Shown: positions 1 to 6,090, counted from the first letter of the stretch. The stretch: DNA of 11,962 nt from an uncultured Oribacterium sp. (GCA_900772695.1 CAAGRO010000074.1:1-11962), one strand, 5' to 3'. Notes: generated by a model from the sequence alone, not told the origin. Program-made: numbers and translations.

Positions 1-98
1 AGGAACGTGGTGAGGGCGCGCGAATACTCGGATATATCCTGTCTCGCCATAAGCCCTCGGCTTCAGATCATCTCCAGGAACGTGGCGAGGGCGCGCGA
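1..98. repeat. 75-bp-period partial duplication at the 3' end of the LysR gene
   Basis: Bases 1-23 and 76-98 are the same 23-mer with one mismatch (AGGAACGTGG, then T or C, then GAGGGCGCGCGA). The second copy encodes the LysR C-terminal SRALATFLE. The first copy lies beyond the stop codon (63-65) and reads SRALTTFL in the same frame, because the offset is 75 bases, or 25 codons. The unit is cut by the window edge, so its full length is unknown. Confidence 0.7.
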
Positions 99-992
99 CA
101 GGTAGCGGTTCCGCTTATAGTAGAAGCTGATCTGGCGGATGGAGTCGCGGTTTTCGAGCTTATAGAAGAGGAGGTTTTTCGCCTTCGGGACGTTCTGAAT
201 CAGGGAGTCGCCGACGAAGGCGATGCCCATGCCGTAGCAGGCGAGGTTGTACGCGGTGATCTGCTGGTCGAGCTCGAGGCGGATTTTCGGGCTGAAATGA
301 TTCTCCCGGCAGATCGTCATGGCCCGCTCACGCGTGTCGTTCCGCTCGTGCAGCAGCAGGAAGGGGTCGTCGCGGAAGACGTGCATCGGCACCGGGGTCC
401 GCTCCGGCGCGAGGTGATGTCCGGCCTTCACGTCCGCTGCGGTCAATGCATAAGGCACGACCTTCATGTTCGACGCGAACTCCACCGGCACCGCCATGAG
501 GAGGTGGTCCTCCTGGATCACCTTCCGGTCGAAAACCAGCGAGTCCAGGTCGCTGTTGTCGAGGAGCAGGTCGAGGGTACCCGCCGACAGCTTCTCCGTC
601 AGCTCACTCGTCGAGCCCTCGACGAGGGTGATGTGAATCGACGGATAGCCCGCCGTGAAGCGGCTGAGGATCGGCGGCAGTACATACGATACGAAGAAGT
701 TCGTGCCACCGATGGTGAGGGCACCATGCCGGAGCGTCGTGAGATCACTCACATAACTCTCGAAGCTGTTCTCCGCATCCATGATGCGCTCCACCGCACG
801 GATGTACTCCTGCCCGACCTCGGTGAGATGAATCGGATTCGTGCTCCGATCGAAGATCGGCGCACCGATCCGCTCCTCCTCCTTTTTCACCGCCGCACTG
901 AGTGACGGCTGACTGATGAAGAGCTTCTGCGCCGCACGGGAAAAGCTCATCTCCTTATAAACCTCATAGATATAACGCATCGACTGGAACAT
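63..992 (-). CDS. LysR-family transcriptional regulator
   Basis: A 309-residue protein of the usual LysR length. The N-terminal winged helix-turn-helix (about residues 5-62) contains SFSRAAQKLFISQPSLSAA, the family's DNA-recognition region, followed by FDRSTNPIHLTEVG. Residues about 90-300 form the effector-binding domain. The start at 992 is supported by AGGAGG at 997-1002, four bases upstream. The gene is divergent from aspA, with 262 bases between the starts, and a 20-bp dyad lies just upstream of its own start. Both suggest that it represses itself and controls aspA, as many LysR proteins control the neighbouring divergent gene. The effector cannot be read from the sequence; aspartate, fumarate or a related dicarboxylate is only a guess. 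The C-terminal coding end is partly duplicated past the stop codon. Confidence 0.93.
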   Translation of the reverse strand: MFQSMRYIYEVYKEMSFSRAAQKLFISQPSLSAAVKKEEERIGAPIFDRSTNPIHLTEVGQEYIRAVERIMDAENSFESYVSDLTTLRHGALTIGGTNFFVSYVLPPILSRFTAGYPSIHITLVEGSTSELTEKLSAGTLDLLLDNSDLDSLVFDRKVIQEDHLLMAVPVEFASNMKVVPYALTAADVKAGHHLAPERTPVPMHVFRDDPFLLLHERNDTRERAMTICRENHFSPKIRLELDQQITAYNLACYGMGIAFVGDSLIQNVPKAKNLLFYKLENRDSIRQISFYYKRNRYLSRALATFLEMI

Positions 993-1003
993 ACATCCTC
1001 CTG

Positions 1004-1023
1004 TTATAGTCCATAGACTATAA
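1004..1023. promoter_or_regulatory. 20-bp perfect inverted repeat, probable LysR operator
   Basis: TTATAGTC and GACTATAA (8-bp arms) flank CATA. It sits 12 bases upstream of the LysR start and 22 bases upstream of the aspA -35, the usual place for a LysR recognition site that also autorepresses. A further half-site, TTATAGT, recurs at 1067-1073, and a second dyad (ATAAC, 5 bases, GTTAT) spans 1056-1070. Together they could form recognition and activation sites. Confidence 0.65.
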
Positions 1024-1044
1024 GACAGTTCATCATATAAGTAT

Positions 1045-1073
1045 TTGAAAATAACATAACACGAAGTTATAGT
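1045..1073 (+). promoter_or_regulatory. Sigma-70 promoter of aspA
   Basis: TTGAAA (1045-1050), a 17-base spacer and TATAGT (1068-1073) match the consensus at 5 of 6 positions each. Transcription would start near 1080. The -10 overlaps a copy of the LysR half-site TTATAGT, so the regulator could act directly on polymerase binding. Confidence 0.65.
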
Positions 1074-1079
1074 GAAGAC

Positions 1080-1254
1080 AAGAAGATAAGTCGCAGATGT
1101 GCTTCATTTCAAGCGCTGAAAACAGCACCTGCAGGTGTCGGCACAGCACCAGCGCCGAGAGCAGCACACGCAGCTGTGACACGTGATAAGCACCAGAACA
1201 TCATCGAAGCGGCCGCGGATATGCCACTTCAGCATCACTAAGGAGGGTTTCAAC
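1080..1254 (+). other. Long non-coding leader of aspA
   Basis: If transcription starts near 1080, about 175 untranslated bases precede aspA. The stretch contains a 12-bp palindrome (CACCTGCAGGTG, 1126-1137) and repeated CAGCACC/CAGCACA motifs. The reading frame upstream of 1255 stays open back to 1183, but the protein similarity and the ribosome site (AGGAGG, 1241-1246) place the start at 1255. I do not recognise a known riboswitch class. Confidence 0.4.
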
Positions 1255-2679
1255 ATGGCAGCTGTAAATTCAAATTTCCGTTCCGAACACGATTCCATCG
1301 GCGATCGCACCGTGCCGAAGGACGCATACTATGGCGTCCAGTCACTTCGTGCTTCCGAGAACTTCCACATCACCGGACTGAAGATGCATCCGGAGATCAT
1401 CAACTCCATCGCGGAGATCAAGAAGGCCTCCGCCATCACGAACCTCGAGATCGGTCTCCTCGACAAGAAGGTCGCCGACGCGATCGTGCAGGCCTGTGAC
1501 GAGATCGTCGCCGGCGAGTTCCACGACGCCTTCATCGTCGATGCGATCCAGGGCGGCGCGGGCACCAGCCTCAACATGAACGCGAACGAGGTCATCGCGA
1601 ACCGTGCGATCGAGATCCTCGGCGGCGAAAAGGGCGACTACACTCTCGTAAATCCGAACGACCACGTCAACTGCGGTCAGTCCACAAACGACGTCTTCCC
1701 ATCCGCCGGCAAGATCGCCGTTCTCAAGCTCCTCATCAAGGCGCAGATCCAGCTGCAGCGCCTCTATAAGGCACTCTCCGATAAGGCCGAGGAGTTCGAT
1801 GACGTCCTGAAGATGGGCCGTACCCAGCTGCAGGACGCGGTCCCGATTCGACTCGGACAGGAATTCAAGGCCTACAGTGAGGCCATACGTCGAGACATTG
1901 CCCGCCTGGAGCATGCGCAGGATGAGATGCGCTGCCTGAACATGGGCGGCACCGCTGTCGGCACAGGTATCAATGCGGACGAGATGTACCTCCGCCGCAT
2001 CGTGCCGAACCTCTCCATGGTCACCGGCCTCCAGCTCGTGCAGGCCTTCAACCTCGTGGACGCCACCCAGAACCTCGACGGCTTCGTCGCGGTCTCCGGA
2101 GCCGTCAAGACCTGCGCCGTCAACCTCTCGAAGATGTGTAACGACCTGCGTCTCATGTCCTCCGGCCCGCGCTGCGGCTTCAACGAGATCAACCTCCCGG
2201 CGAAGCAGAACGGCTCCTCGATCATGCCGGGCAAGGTGAATCCGGTCATCCCGGAGGTCGTAAATCAGGTGGCCTTCAACATCATGGGCAACGACTTCAC
2301 CATCACCATGGCGGCCGAGGGCGGTCAGCTCGAGCTCAATGCCTTCGAGCCGATCATCTTCTGGAACCTCACCCATGAGGTGGAGTTTCTTACGTACGCG
2401 GTGAATACATTGACCGACAACTGCATCGTCGGCATCACCGCAAACCGCGAGCGCTGCCAGAGCTACGTCGACCACTCCGTCGGCATCATCACCGCCCTGA
2501 CCCCGCACATCGGCTACGAGCACGCCGCCGACATCGCGAAGGAAGCGATCCGCACCGGTGCCTCCGTGAAGGACCTCATCCTCCAGAAGGGCATCCTCAC
2601 CCAGGAGAACATCGACAAGATCCTCGACACCCACGCCATGACCAGCCCGGGCATCTCCGCAAGAGAGCTGCTGGAGTAA
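1255..2679 (+). CDS. aspA: Aspartate ammonia-lyase (aspartase)
   Basis: Catalyses reversible deamination of L-aspartate to fumarate and ammonia in the cytoplasm, as a homotetramer of the fumarase/aspartase superfamily. The 474-residue length is normal. Family landmarks in order are GDRTVPKDAYYGVQ near the N-terminus, STNDVFPSAGKIAVL, GRTQLQDAVPIRLGQEF, GGTAVGTGIN, and the signature GSSIMPGKVNP at residues 320-330, which carries the catalytic serine of the mobile loop. The C-terminal portion (NCIVGITANRERCQSYVDHSVGI) favours aspartase over fumarase. The start at 1255 is set by AGGAGG at 1241-1246, eight bases upstream; an in-frame upstream extension lacks homology. The gene is monocistronic, with its own promoter and a strong terminator, and probably regulated by the divergent LysR. 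In anaerobes it supplies fumarate for respiration or ferments aspartate. Confidence 0.95.
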   Translation: MAAVNSNFRSEHDSIGDRTVPKDAYYGVQSLRASENFHITGLKMHPEIINSIAEIKKASAITNLEIGLLDKKVADAIVQACDEIVAGEFHDAFIVDAIQGGAGTSLNMNANEVIANRAIEILGGEKGDYTLVNPNDHVNCGQSTNDVFPSAGKIAVLKLLIKAQIQLQRLYKALSDKAEEFDDVLKMGRTQLQDAVPIRLGQEFKAYSEAIRRDIARLEHAQDEMRCLNMGGTAVGTGINADEMYLRRIVPNLSMVTGLQLVQAFNLVDATQNLDGFVAVSGAVKTCAVNLSKMCNDLRLMSSGPRCGFNEINLPAKQNGSSIMPGKVNPVIPEVVNQVAFNIMGNDFTITMAAEGGQLELNAFEPIIFWNLTHEVEFLTYAVNTLTDNCIVGITANRERCQSYVDHSVGIITALTPHIGYEHAADIAKEAIRTGASVKDLILQKGILTQENIDKILDTHAMTSPGISARELLE

Positions 2680-2705
2680 GCGAAAAATACAATCTGAAAC
2701 GCACG

Positions 2706-2737
2706 ATGACCCGCCATCACGGCGGGTCATTTTCTTT
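2706..2737 (+). terminator. Rho-independent terminator of aspA
   Basis: A 10-bp perfect stem (ATGACCCGCC at 2706-2715, GGCGGGTCAT at 2721-2730) with a 5-base loop, followed directly by TTTCTTT. It lies 26 bases after the aspA stop codon. Confidence 0.92.
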
Positions 2738-2773
2738 AAATAATAAATGAGACGAACGTTGACATTCGCCTCA
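2738..2773 (-). terminator. Probable terminator of the minus-strand ferredoxin operon
   Basis: Read on the minus strand, GAGGCGAA (2766-2773) pairs with TTCGTCTC (2750-2757), allowing one G-U pair, around an 8-base loop. The U-rich run ATTTATTATTT (2739-2749) follows. It lies 41 bases beyond the end of the small cysteine-motif gene and faces the aspA terminator, as expected for convergent units. Confidence 0.55.
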
Positions 2774-2792
2774 ATTTGCGTTCCATGAAACG

Positions 2793-2814
2793 AATATTGA
2801 ATATATTCAATATT
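2793..2814. repeat. 22-bp perfect AT-rich palindrome
   Basis: A perfect dyad with no spacer, arms AATATTGAATA and TATTCAATATT, abutting the stop codon at 2815-2817 of the small cysteine-motif gene. Its core TTGAATATATTCAA loosely resembles Crp/Fnr-type sites (TTGA, spacer, TCAA). It has no U-run on either strand, so it is not a standard terminator by itself. It could help 3'-end formation or bind a protein. Confidence 0.6.
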
Positions 2815-3393
2815 TTAGTAACAGTTCAGCTTCATTTCCTCGACTTTACGTACCGTAGGCAGCAGCGCGTCCACGCTTTCGTCATACCCGATTTTAAACA
2901 GTGCTTCATAGAGGAGTGGGTACACGTCGGTTTCTTCATCCTGTTGCGCAGGTGCGTGAGCGATATGCGATGCTATTTCGCGGAGATCGGCGAGGATGCG
3001 AAGCTTGAGCGCGCGGACCTCTTCTTCGGTAGTCCACAGCGCCTGCATATCATAGTCGGCGGTTCTGCCGCATGGCGCTGTGCATGAGCTGCAGCCGGGT
3101 GCGAGCCGTGCCTTCTCGGCGCGGATGCTCTGTATCATCGTTTCGAGGGCGGCAGCGCTGATGCAGGCATCGGGCGCGGTAGCCATCAGGCCTTCCGTCA
3201 TGATCGTCCATGTTTCAGCGGAAGCGGTCTCCGGGTCATCGATGGCTCTCGCGAGGCCGATCAGCGCGCCGGTCAGTGCATCCTGCAAGCGGATGGTCAC
3301 AGCCTTTTTCGTATCGGCACAGACGTCTTCTGCGGAGTTGGTGCCTCCGGCGATCTGCACATGCTGAACCTGAAGCATTTCTTTATCTGTCAT
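2815..3393 (-). CDS. Small cysteine-motif protein resembling the N-terminal region of hybrid cluster protein
   Basis: A 192-residue, mostly alpha-helical protein with CSSCTAPCGRTADYD (cysteines at about residues 101, 104 and 108). This is a likely iron-sulfur ligand set resembling the cysteine-rich region near the start of hybrid cluster protein (hydroxylamine reductase). It lacks the large catalytic domains of Hcp, which is about 430-550 residues, so enzymatic activity is not expected by itself. Similar short proteins are, as I recall, found beside ferredoxin and Crp/Fnr genes in Clostridia. The start at 3393 (ATG) is preferred to an in-frame GTG at 3405, because GAGG lies six bases upstream of the ATG. 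It is the second gene of an operon with the ferredoxin-like gene. A duplicated copy of its first 11 codons lies just upstream. The function is inferred to be redox or nitrosative-stress related. Confidence 0.7.
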   Translation of the reverse strand: MTDKEMLQVQHVQIAGGTNSAEDVCADTKKAVTIRLQDALTGALIGLARAIDDPETASAETWTIMTEGLMATAPDACISAAALETMIQSIRAEKARLAPGCSSCTAPCGRTADYDMQALWTTEEEVRALKLRILADLREIASHIAHAPAQQDEETDVYPLLYEALFKIGYDESVDALLPTVRKVEEMKLNCY

Positions 3394-3496
3394 TCTGTAC
3401 CTCACTCAGTCCAGGCTTCTGCCATCGATGCTGAACCTGAAGCATTTCTTTATCTGTCATGCTGTACCTCGCTCAGTCCAGGATCTTTCCGTCGAT
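3363..3496. repeat. 67-bp imperfect tandem duplication across a gene junction
   Basis: Copy 1 (3363-3429) and copy 2 (3430-3496) match at about 60 of 67 positions. On the minus strand each unit holds the last codons of the ferredoxin-like gene, its stop, the ribosome site, and the first 11 codons (MTDKEMLQVQH) of the next gene. Copy 2 retains the working 3' end of the ferredoxin gene, and copy 1 retains the working 5' end of the downstream gene. Because 67 is not a multiple of 3, the duplicated start is out of frame with the true gene. Confidence 0.9.
3383..3460 (-). CDS. 25-codon duplicated mini-ORF overlapping the downstream start
   Basis: Starts at the duplicated ATG (3460) with GAGG six bases upstream, 12 bases after the ferredoxin-like stop. 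It begins MTDKEMLQVQH, identical to the true downstream protein, then shifts frame to RWQKPGLSEVQNDR and stops at 3383-3385. The stop lies eight bases inside the real gene, whose ATG is at 3391-3393. It may be only a by-product of the duplication. It may also act as a leader whose translation delivers ribosomes to, or competes with, the true start. Nothing suggests the peptide itself has a function. Confidence 0.4.
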   Translation of the reverse strand: MTDKEMLQVQHRWQKPGLSEVQNDR

Positions 3497-4192
3497 GCTG
3501 ATCGTGACCACCTGCCATGGGATGAACTTTCCGCTTGCCTGCAGTGCCTTCTTCGCGGCCATTTCGAGACCGCCGCAGCATGGTACCTCCATCCGGACGA
3601 TGGTGACGCTCTGGATGTCGTTGTTCCGGATGATCTCCGTCAGCTTCTCGCTGTAATCGACATCATCGAGCTTCGGGCAACCCACCAGTGCGACCTTGCC
3701 ACGGATAAATTCCTGGTGGAAGTCTGCGTAGGCATACGCGGTACAGTCGGCGGCGATCAGCAGCTTCGCGCCATCGAAGTACGGTGCATTTATCGGCGCG
3801 AGCTTAATCTGTACCGGCCAGTTGCGAAGCTGAGATACGGCCCTCATGTGACTTCCGGTGGTTGCTTCTGCCTCCTCTGCATGCTGCATCATGCGGACTC
3901 TGGAGCCCGGGCAACCGCCTTCGTGCATGTGCTTCATCTTTTCCTGCAGCTCCTTTTTCTTCTTGTTTTCCTGCACGGCCGCCTCATCGTACGCCGCAGC
4001 CTCCCGCTCCTCGAAGCTGATTGCCCCCGTCGGGCAGGTCGGCAGGCAGTCGCCCATGCCGTCACAGTAATCGTCCCTCAGGAGCTTCGCCTTTCCATCC
4101 ACGATGCCGATCGCGCCCTCATGGCAGGCGCTGGCACAGATCCCACAGCCGTTGCATCTATCCTCATCGATATGAATAAGCTTTCGTATCAT
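3473..4192 (-). CDS. Ferredoxin-like 4Fe-4S protein with a cysteine-rich C-terminal domain
   Basis: A 239-residue cytoplasmic iron-sulfur protein. The first cluster motif is canonical: C13-NG-C16-GI-C19-ASA-C23. The second is C43-DG-M46-GD-C49-LPT-C53-P, with Met where the second cysteine would normally be, so it may hold a 3Fe or unusual cluster. As far as I recall this is typical of the family. A charged linker (about residues 70-110) leads to a C-terminal domain with further cysteines in AADCTAYAY, LVGCPKLDD and EVPCCGG, possibly metal-binding. The start at 4192 is supported by GGAGG eight bases upstream; the open frame extends further upstream without similarity. It is the first gene of a two-gene operon, divergent from a Crp/Fnr regulator (147 bases between starts). 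This points to electron transfer or sensing in a redox or nitrosative-stress response. The redox partner is unknown. Confidence 0.85.
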   Translation of the reverse strand: MIRKLIHIDEDRCNGCGICASACHEGAIGIVDGKAKLLRDDYCDGMGDCLPTCPTGAISFEEREAAAYDEAAVQENKKKKELQEKMKHMHEGGCPGSRVRMMQHAEEAEATTGSHMRAVSQLRNWPVQIKLAPINAPYFDGAKLLIAADCTAYAYADFHQEFIRGKVALVGCPKLDDVDYSEKLTEIIRNNDIQSVTIVRMEVPCCGGLEMAAKKALQASGKFIPWQVVTISIDGKILD

Positions 4193-4267
4193 CTCGTCAT
4201 CCTCCGTTTTATGTAAATCAGATTTTCTCATCCCGATGGAGACATTGGCCTGCCATCGAAGATGATT

Positions 4268-4296
4268 TTGCATTTGTGGTCCGATCATAGTATATT
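4268..4296 (+). promoter_or_regulatory. Probable promoter of the Crp/Fnr gene
   Basis: TTGCAT (4268-4273), a 17-base spacer and TATATT (4291-4296). The -10 matches at 5 of 6 positions and the -35 only at 3 of 6, which suggests an activator- or regulator-dependent promoter. The predicted start is near 4303, just before the dyad at 4311. Confidence 0.45.
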
Positions 4297-4310
4297 TAAG
4301 CGGAGTTGTA

Positions 4311-4326
4311 TGTTTGATTTCAAACA
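4311..4326. promoter_or_regulatory. 16-bp inverted repeat, candidate Crp/Fnr operator
   Basis: TGTTTGA and TCAAACA are perfect 7-bp arms around TT. It lies in the 5' untranslated region of the Crp/Fnr gene, four bases before its ribosome site. A protein bound here could block transcription or translation, which fits autorepression. The TTGA/TCAA half-sites are Fnr-like, but the spacing is shorter than the classical TTGAT-N4-ATCAA. Confidence 0.5.
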
Positions 4327-4339
4327 AATTGGAGGGCCA

Positions 4340-5020
4340 ATGCAGAAATATTTACCGATATTACGGAGCTGTCCGTTTTTTACCGACCTCAGCGATGAGG
4401 AGATTCTGTCGATTCTTCACTGTGTGCAGGCGACCACGGTCGCGCGGCCGCGGGGCGCGTATATCCTGCGCGCGGGCGATACGACCGAGGTCATGGGTCT
4501 CGTGCTGTCCGGCTCGGTGCTCATCCTCCAGGAGGACCTCTGGGGGCACCGGAATATCCTCTCGAAGTGCACGGCGGGCGACTTTTTCGGGGAGCCCTAT
4601 GCGGCGACGTCGGGTACGGTACTGAACGTCAATGCTGTCGCCGAGGACGATTGTGCGCTTCTCTTTCTGAATGTGAAGCGCCTTCTGACGAGCTGCCCGA
4701 CCGCCTGCGACCATCACCAGAAGCTGATTCGAAATCTGGTCAGTGTGCTGGCGAACCGGCTGCTGCTCTTCAACGATAAGATCACGCACGTCAGCAAGCG
4801 CTCTACCCGGGAGAAACTTCTCTCGTACCTTTCCTCGGAATCCGTCCGACAGGCATCGCTTTCCTTTGACATCCCCTTTGACCGGCAGCAGCTCGCCGAC
4901 TATCTCTGCGTAGACCGCGCCGCCATGTCCGTGGAACTCTCGAGGCTGCAGAAGGAAGGCATCCTGAAAACGAATCGCCGGCACTTCGAGCTGATCGTTG
5001 ATAGAGGCGCAAACTCTTAA
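4340..5020 (+). CDS. Crp/Fnr-family transcriptional regulator
   Basis: A 226-residue protein with the normal Crp/Fnr layout. The N-terminal cyclic-nucleotide-binding-type beta roll (about residues 10-120) includes GAYILRAGDTTEVMGLVLSG and GDFFGEPYA. A dimerisation helix follows, then a C-terminal winged helix (about 150-220) with STREKLLSYL and the recognition segment FDRQQLADYLCVDRAAMSVELSRLQKEGI. It lacks the clustered N-terminal cysteines of E. coli Fnr, so it probably senses a ligand, heme/NO or redox state in another way. The start at 4340 is set by GGAGG six bases upstream; the frame is open back to 4262 without homology. It is divergent from the ferredoxin/Hcp-like operon and is the likely regulator of it, by analogy with Crp/Fnr genes next to hcp in Clostridia. 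Confidence 0.9.
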   Translation: MQKYLPILRSCPFFTDLSDEEILSILHCVQATTVARPRGAYILRAGDTTEVMGLVLSGSVLILQEDLWGHRNILSKCTAGDFFGEPYAATSGTVLNVNAVAEDDCALLFLNVKRLLTSCPTACDHHQKLIRNLVSVLANRLLLFNDKITHVSKRSTREKLLSYLSSESVRQASLSFDIPFDRQQLADYLCVDRAAMSVELSRLQKEGILKTNRRHFELIVDRGANS

Positions 5021-5039
5021 TACATCGTTCATCCTGCCC

Positions 5040-5069
5040 GATCATTTTCGTAACCTCACGAAAATGATC
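5040..5069. terminator. Perfect 12-bp stem-loop downstream of the Crp/Fnr gene
   Basis: GATCATTTTCGT (5040-5051) and ACGAAAATGATC (5058-5069) around a 6-base loop, 20 bases after the Crp/Fnr stop codon. The position fits transcript-end formation, but neither strand shows a following U-run. It may instead be an mRNA-stabilising hairpin or a binding site. Confidence 0.5.
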
Positions 5070-5288
5070 CCACGCCCTTGTCTTTCCTATCTTCCCATCG
5101 CCGATTTGTATTTTACCTCCGCCTGAAAACATGGTAAGTTTGTAGTAGATACACCATGTTCGTGAATGTAAGAGTGCGCGGTGATCAGCACGTGCTTTCC
5201 AGCCTTTAAGCTGCGACCCGGCAAGTGTTCGATCCGCTATGACCGGTCATGCTGACCATGTAAGCGTACACTCGGAAAGGAGGCTTTT
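5070..5288 (+). other. Non-coding region and leader before the secreted protein gene
   Basis: No gene is seen. It contains an inverted repeat with 8-bp arms (AACATGGT 5128-5135, ACCATGTT 5153-5160). It also contains a cluster of overlapping TGACC dyads: ATGACCGGTCAT (5239-5250) is a perfect palindrome, and GGTCA-TGC-TGACC (5245-5257) shares one arm with it. These could be operator half-sites or alternative RNA hairpins upstream of the ribosome site (AAGGAGG, 5277-5283). I do not recognise a clear -35/-10 pair or a known riboswitch. Confidence 0.35.
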
Positions 5289-6038
5289 ATGAAACGAAAG
5301 ATGAAATTTTTTGCGGCGCTGCTCGCCTGCGCGATGACGATCAGTCCGATCGCAGCCGTGGCGGGGCAGTGGGTACCGATGGGCTCAGACTGGGCCTACA
5401 TGACCGACGACGGCGATTTCGCGAAGAACTGCTGGCTGTGGCTCGATGAGAACCACGACCAGAAGGCAGAGCTCTATCACTTCGATGCGAGCGGCCTGAT
5501 GTCGAAGCAGACGGCACTCACCCTGAACGGCGATGGCGAGACCCTCTGCATCAACATCGACGAGAACGGTATCGCGAACTTCTACGCGTACTGTGCCGGC
5601 GCATCCTGGTACACGAGCGACATGATCTCCCCGGTGCTCATGCCGGCGTATGCGATTCACATGGCGAACGGCCAGTACCGCTACTACCTGCCGGACGGCG
5701 TTCCGTACTATAACTTCGCCGAAGTGAAGGACTCGTATATCAGTGAGCTGACGGACTATGGCCCATGCTACGCGGCGGATGCCTTCATCCCGATCTATCA
5801 CCAGGGCAGTGCCCCGGGCGTCTGGGAGCCGATGGAGTGCGGCCTCATCACGAATGCCCGCTTCGCGAAGAACTGCCTCGTAACCGTGAGCTATTATGTC
5901 GGCCCAGGCGACAACTACGACGACGTGATGTCGATCTCCGACTTCCTCGCCCGCCATATCGACTACAACTATATGAGCGTCAGCGCGACGGACGCCGACG
6001 GCTACATCACCGCCTGCACCATGATGGCAGTAGAATAA
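5289..6038 (+). CDS. Secreted protein with a cell-wall-binding-repeat-like N-terminal region
   Basis: A 249-residue protein with a signal peptide: a basic start (MKRKMK), a hydrophobic core (residues 7-22), and a probable signal peptidase I cut after AVA (residue 25). A lipobox-like LLAC (residues 11-14) also occurs but is buried in the hydrophobic core, so lipoprotein processing is less likely. The mature protein opens with a segment containing DWAYMTDDGDFAKNCWLWLD and then YHFDASGLM. This matches the aromatic- and glycine-rich pattern of choline/cell-wall-binding repeats seen in clostridial surface proteins. A second, weaker copy (WEPM, then RFAKNCLVTV) lies near residues 178-200. The rest is unassigned and no catalytic motif is visible. 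AAGGAGG lies five bases upstream of the ATG. It is probably monocistronic. The function is unknown; a surface-exposed location is likely. Confidence 0.8.
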   Translation: MKRKMKFFAALLACAMTISPIAAVAGQWVPMGSDWAYMTDDGDFAKNCWLWLDENHDQKAELYHFDASGLMSKQTALTLNGDGETLCINIDENGIANFYAYCAGASWYTSDMISPVLMPAYAIHMANGQYRYYLPDGVPYYNFAEVKDSYISELTDYGPCYAADAFIPIYHQGSAPGVWEPMECGLITNARFAKNCLVTVSYYVGPGDNYDDVMSISDFLARHIDYNYMSVSATDADGYITACTMMAVE

Positions 6039-6057
6039 CCCTCTCGGACGCCTCCGC

Positions 6058-6090
6058 TTTCAAAACTCAAAAATTTTTCAAGTTTTGAAA
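6058..6090 (+). terminator. Stem-loop after the secreted protein gene, weak terminator candidate
   Basis: TTTCAAAACT (6058-6067) and AGTTTTGAAA (6081-6090) form a perfect 10-bp stem. The loop contains the self-complementary AAAAATTTTT. It lies 19 bases after the stop codon, but it is AT-rich and not followed by a T-run. Confidence 0.4.

Noticed and set aside
1342..2730. Long minus-strand reading frame of 462 codons opposite aspA
   Set aside because: It is antisense to a clear aspartase, has low-complexity Asp/Val/Leu/Gly composition and no domain; it results from the GC-rich codon bias of aspA.
3428..4216. Plus-strand 262-codon frame opposite the ferredoxin-like gene
   Set aside because: Antisense to a protein with clear 4Fe-4S motifs; no homology or ribosome site.
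5128..5288. Known riboswitch before the secreted protein
   Set aside because: I looked for the core motifs of the c-di-GMP, cobalamin and S-box classes and found none; only generic dyads are visible.
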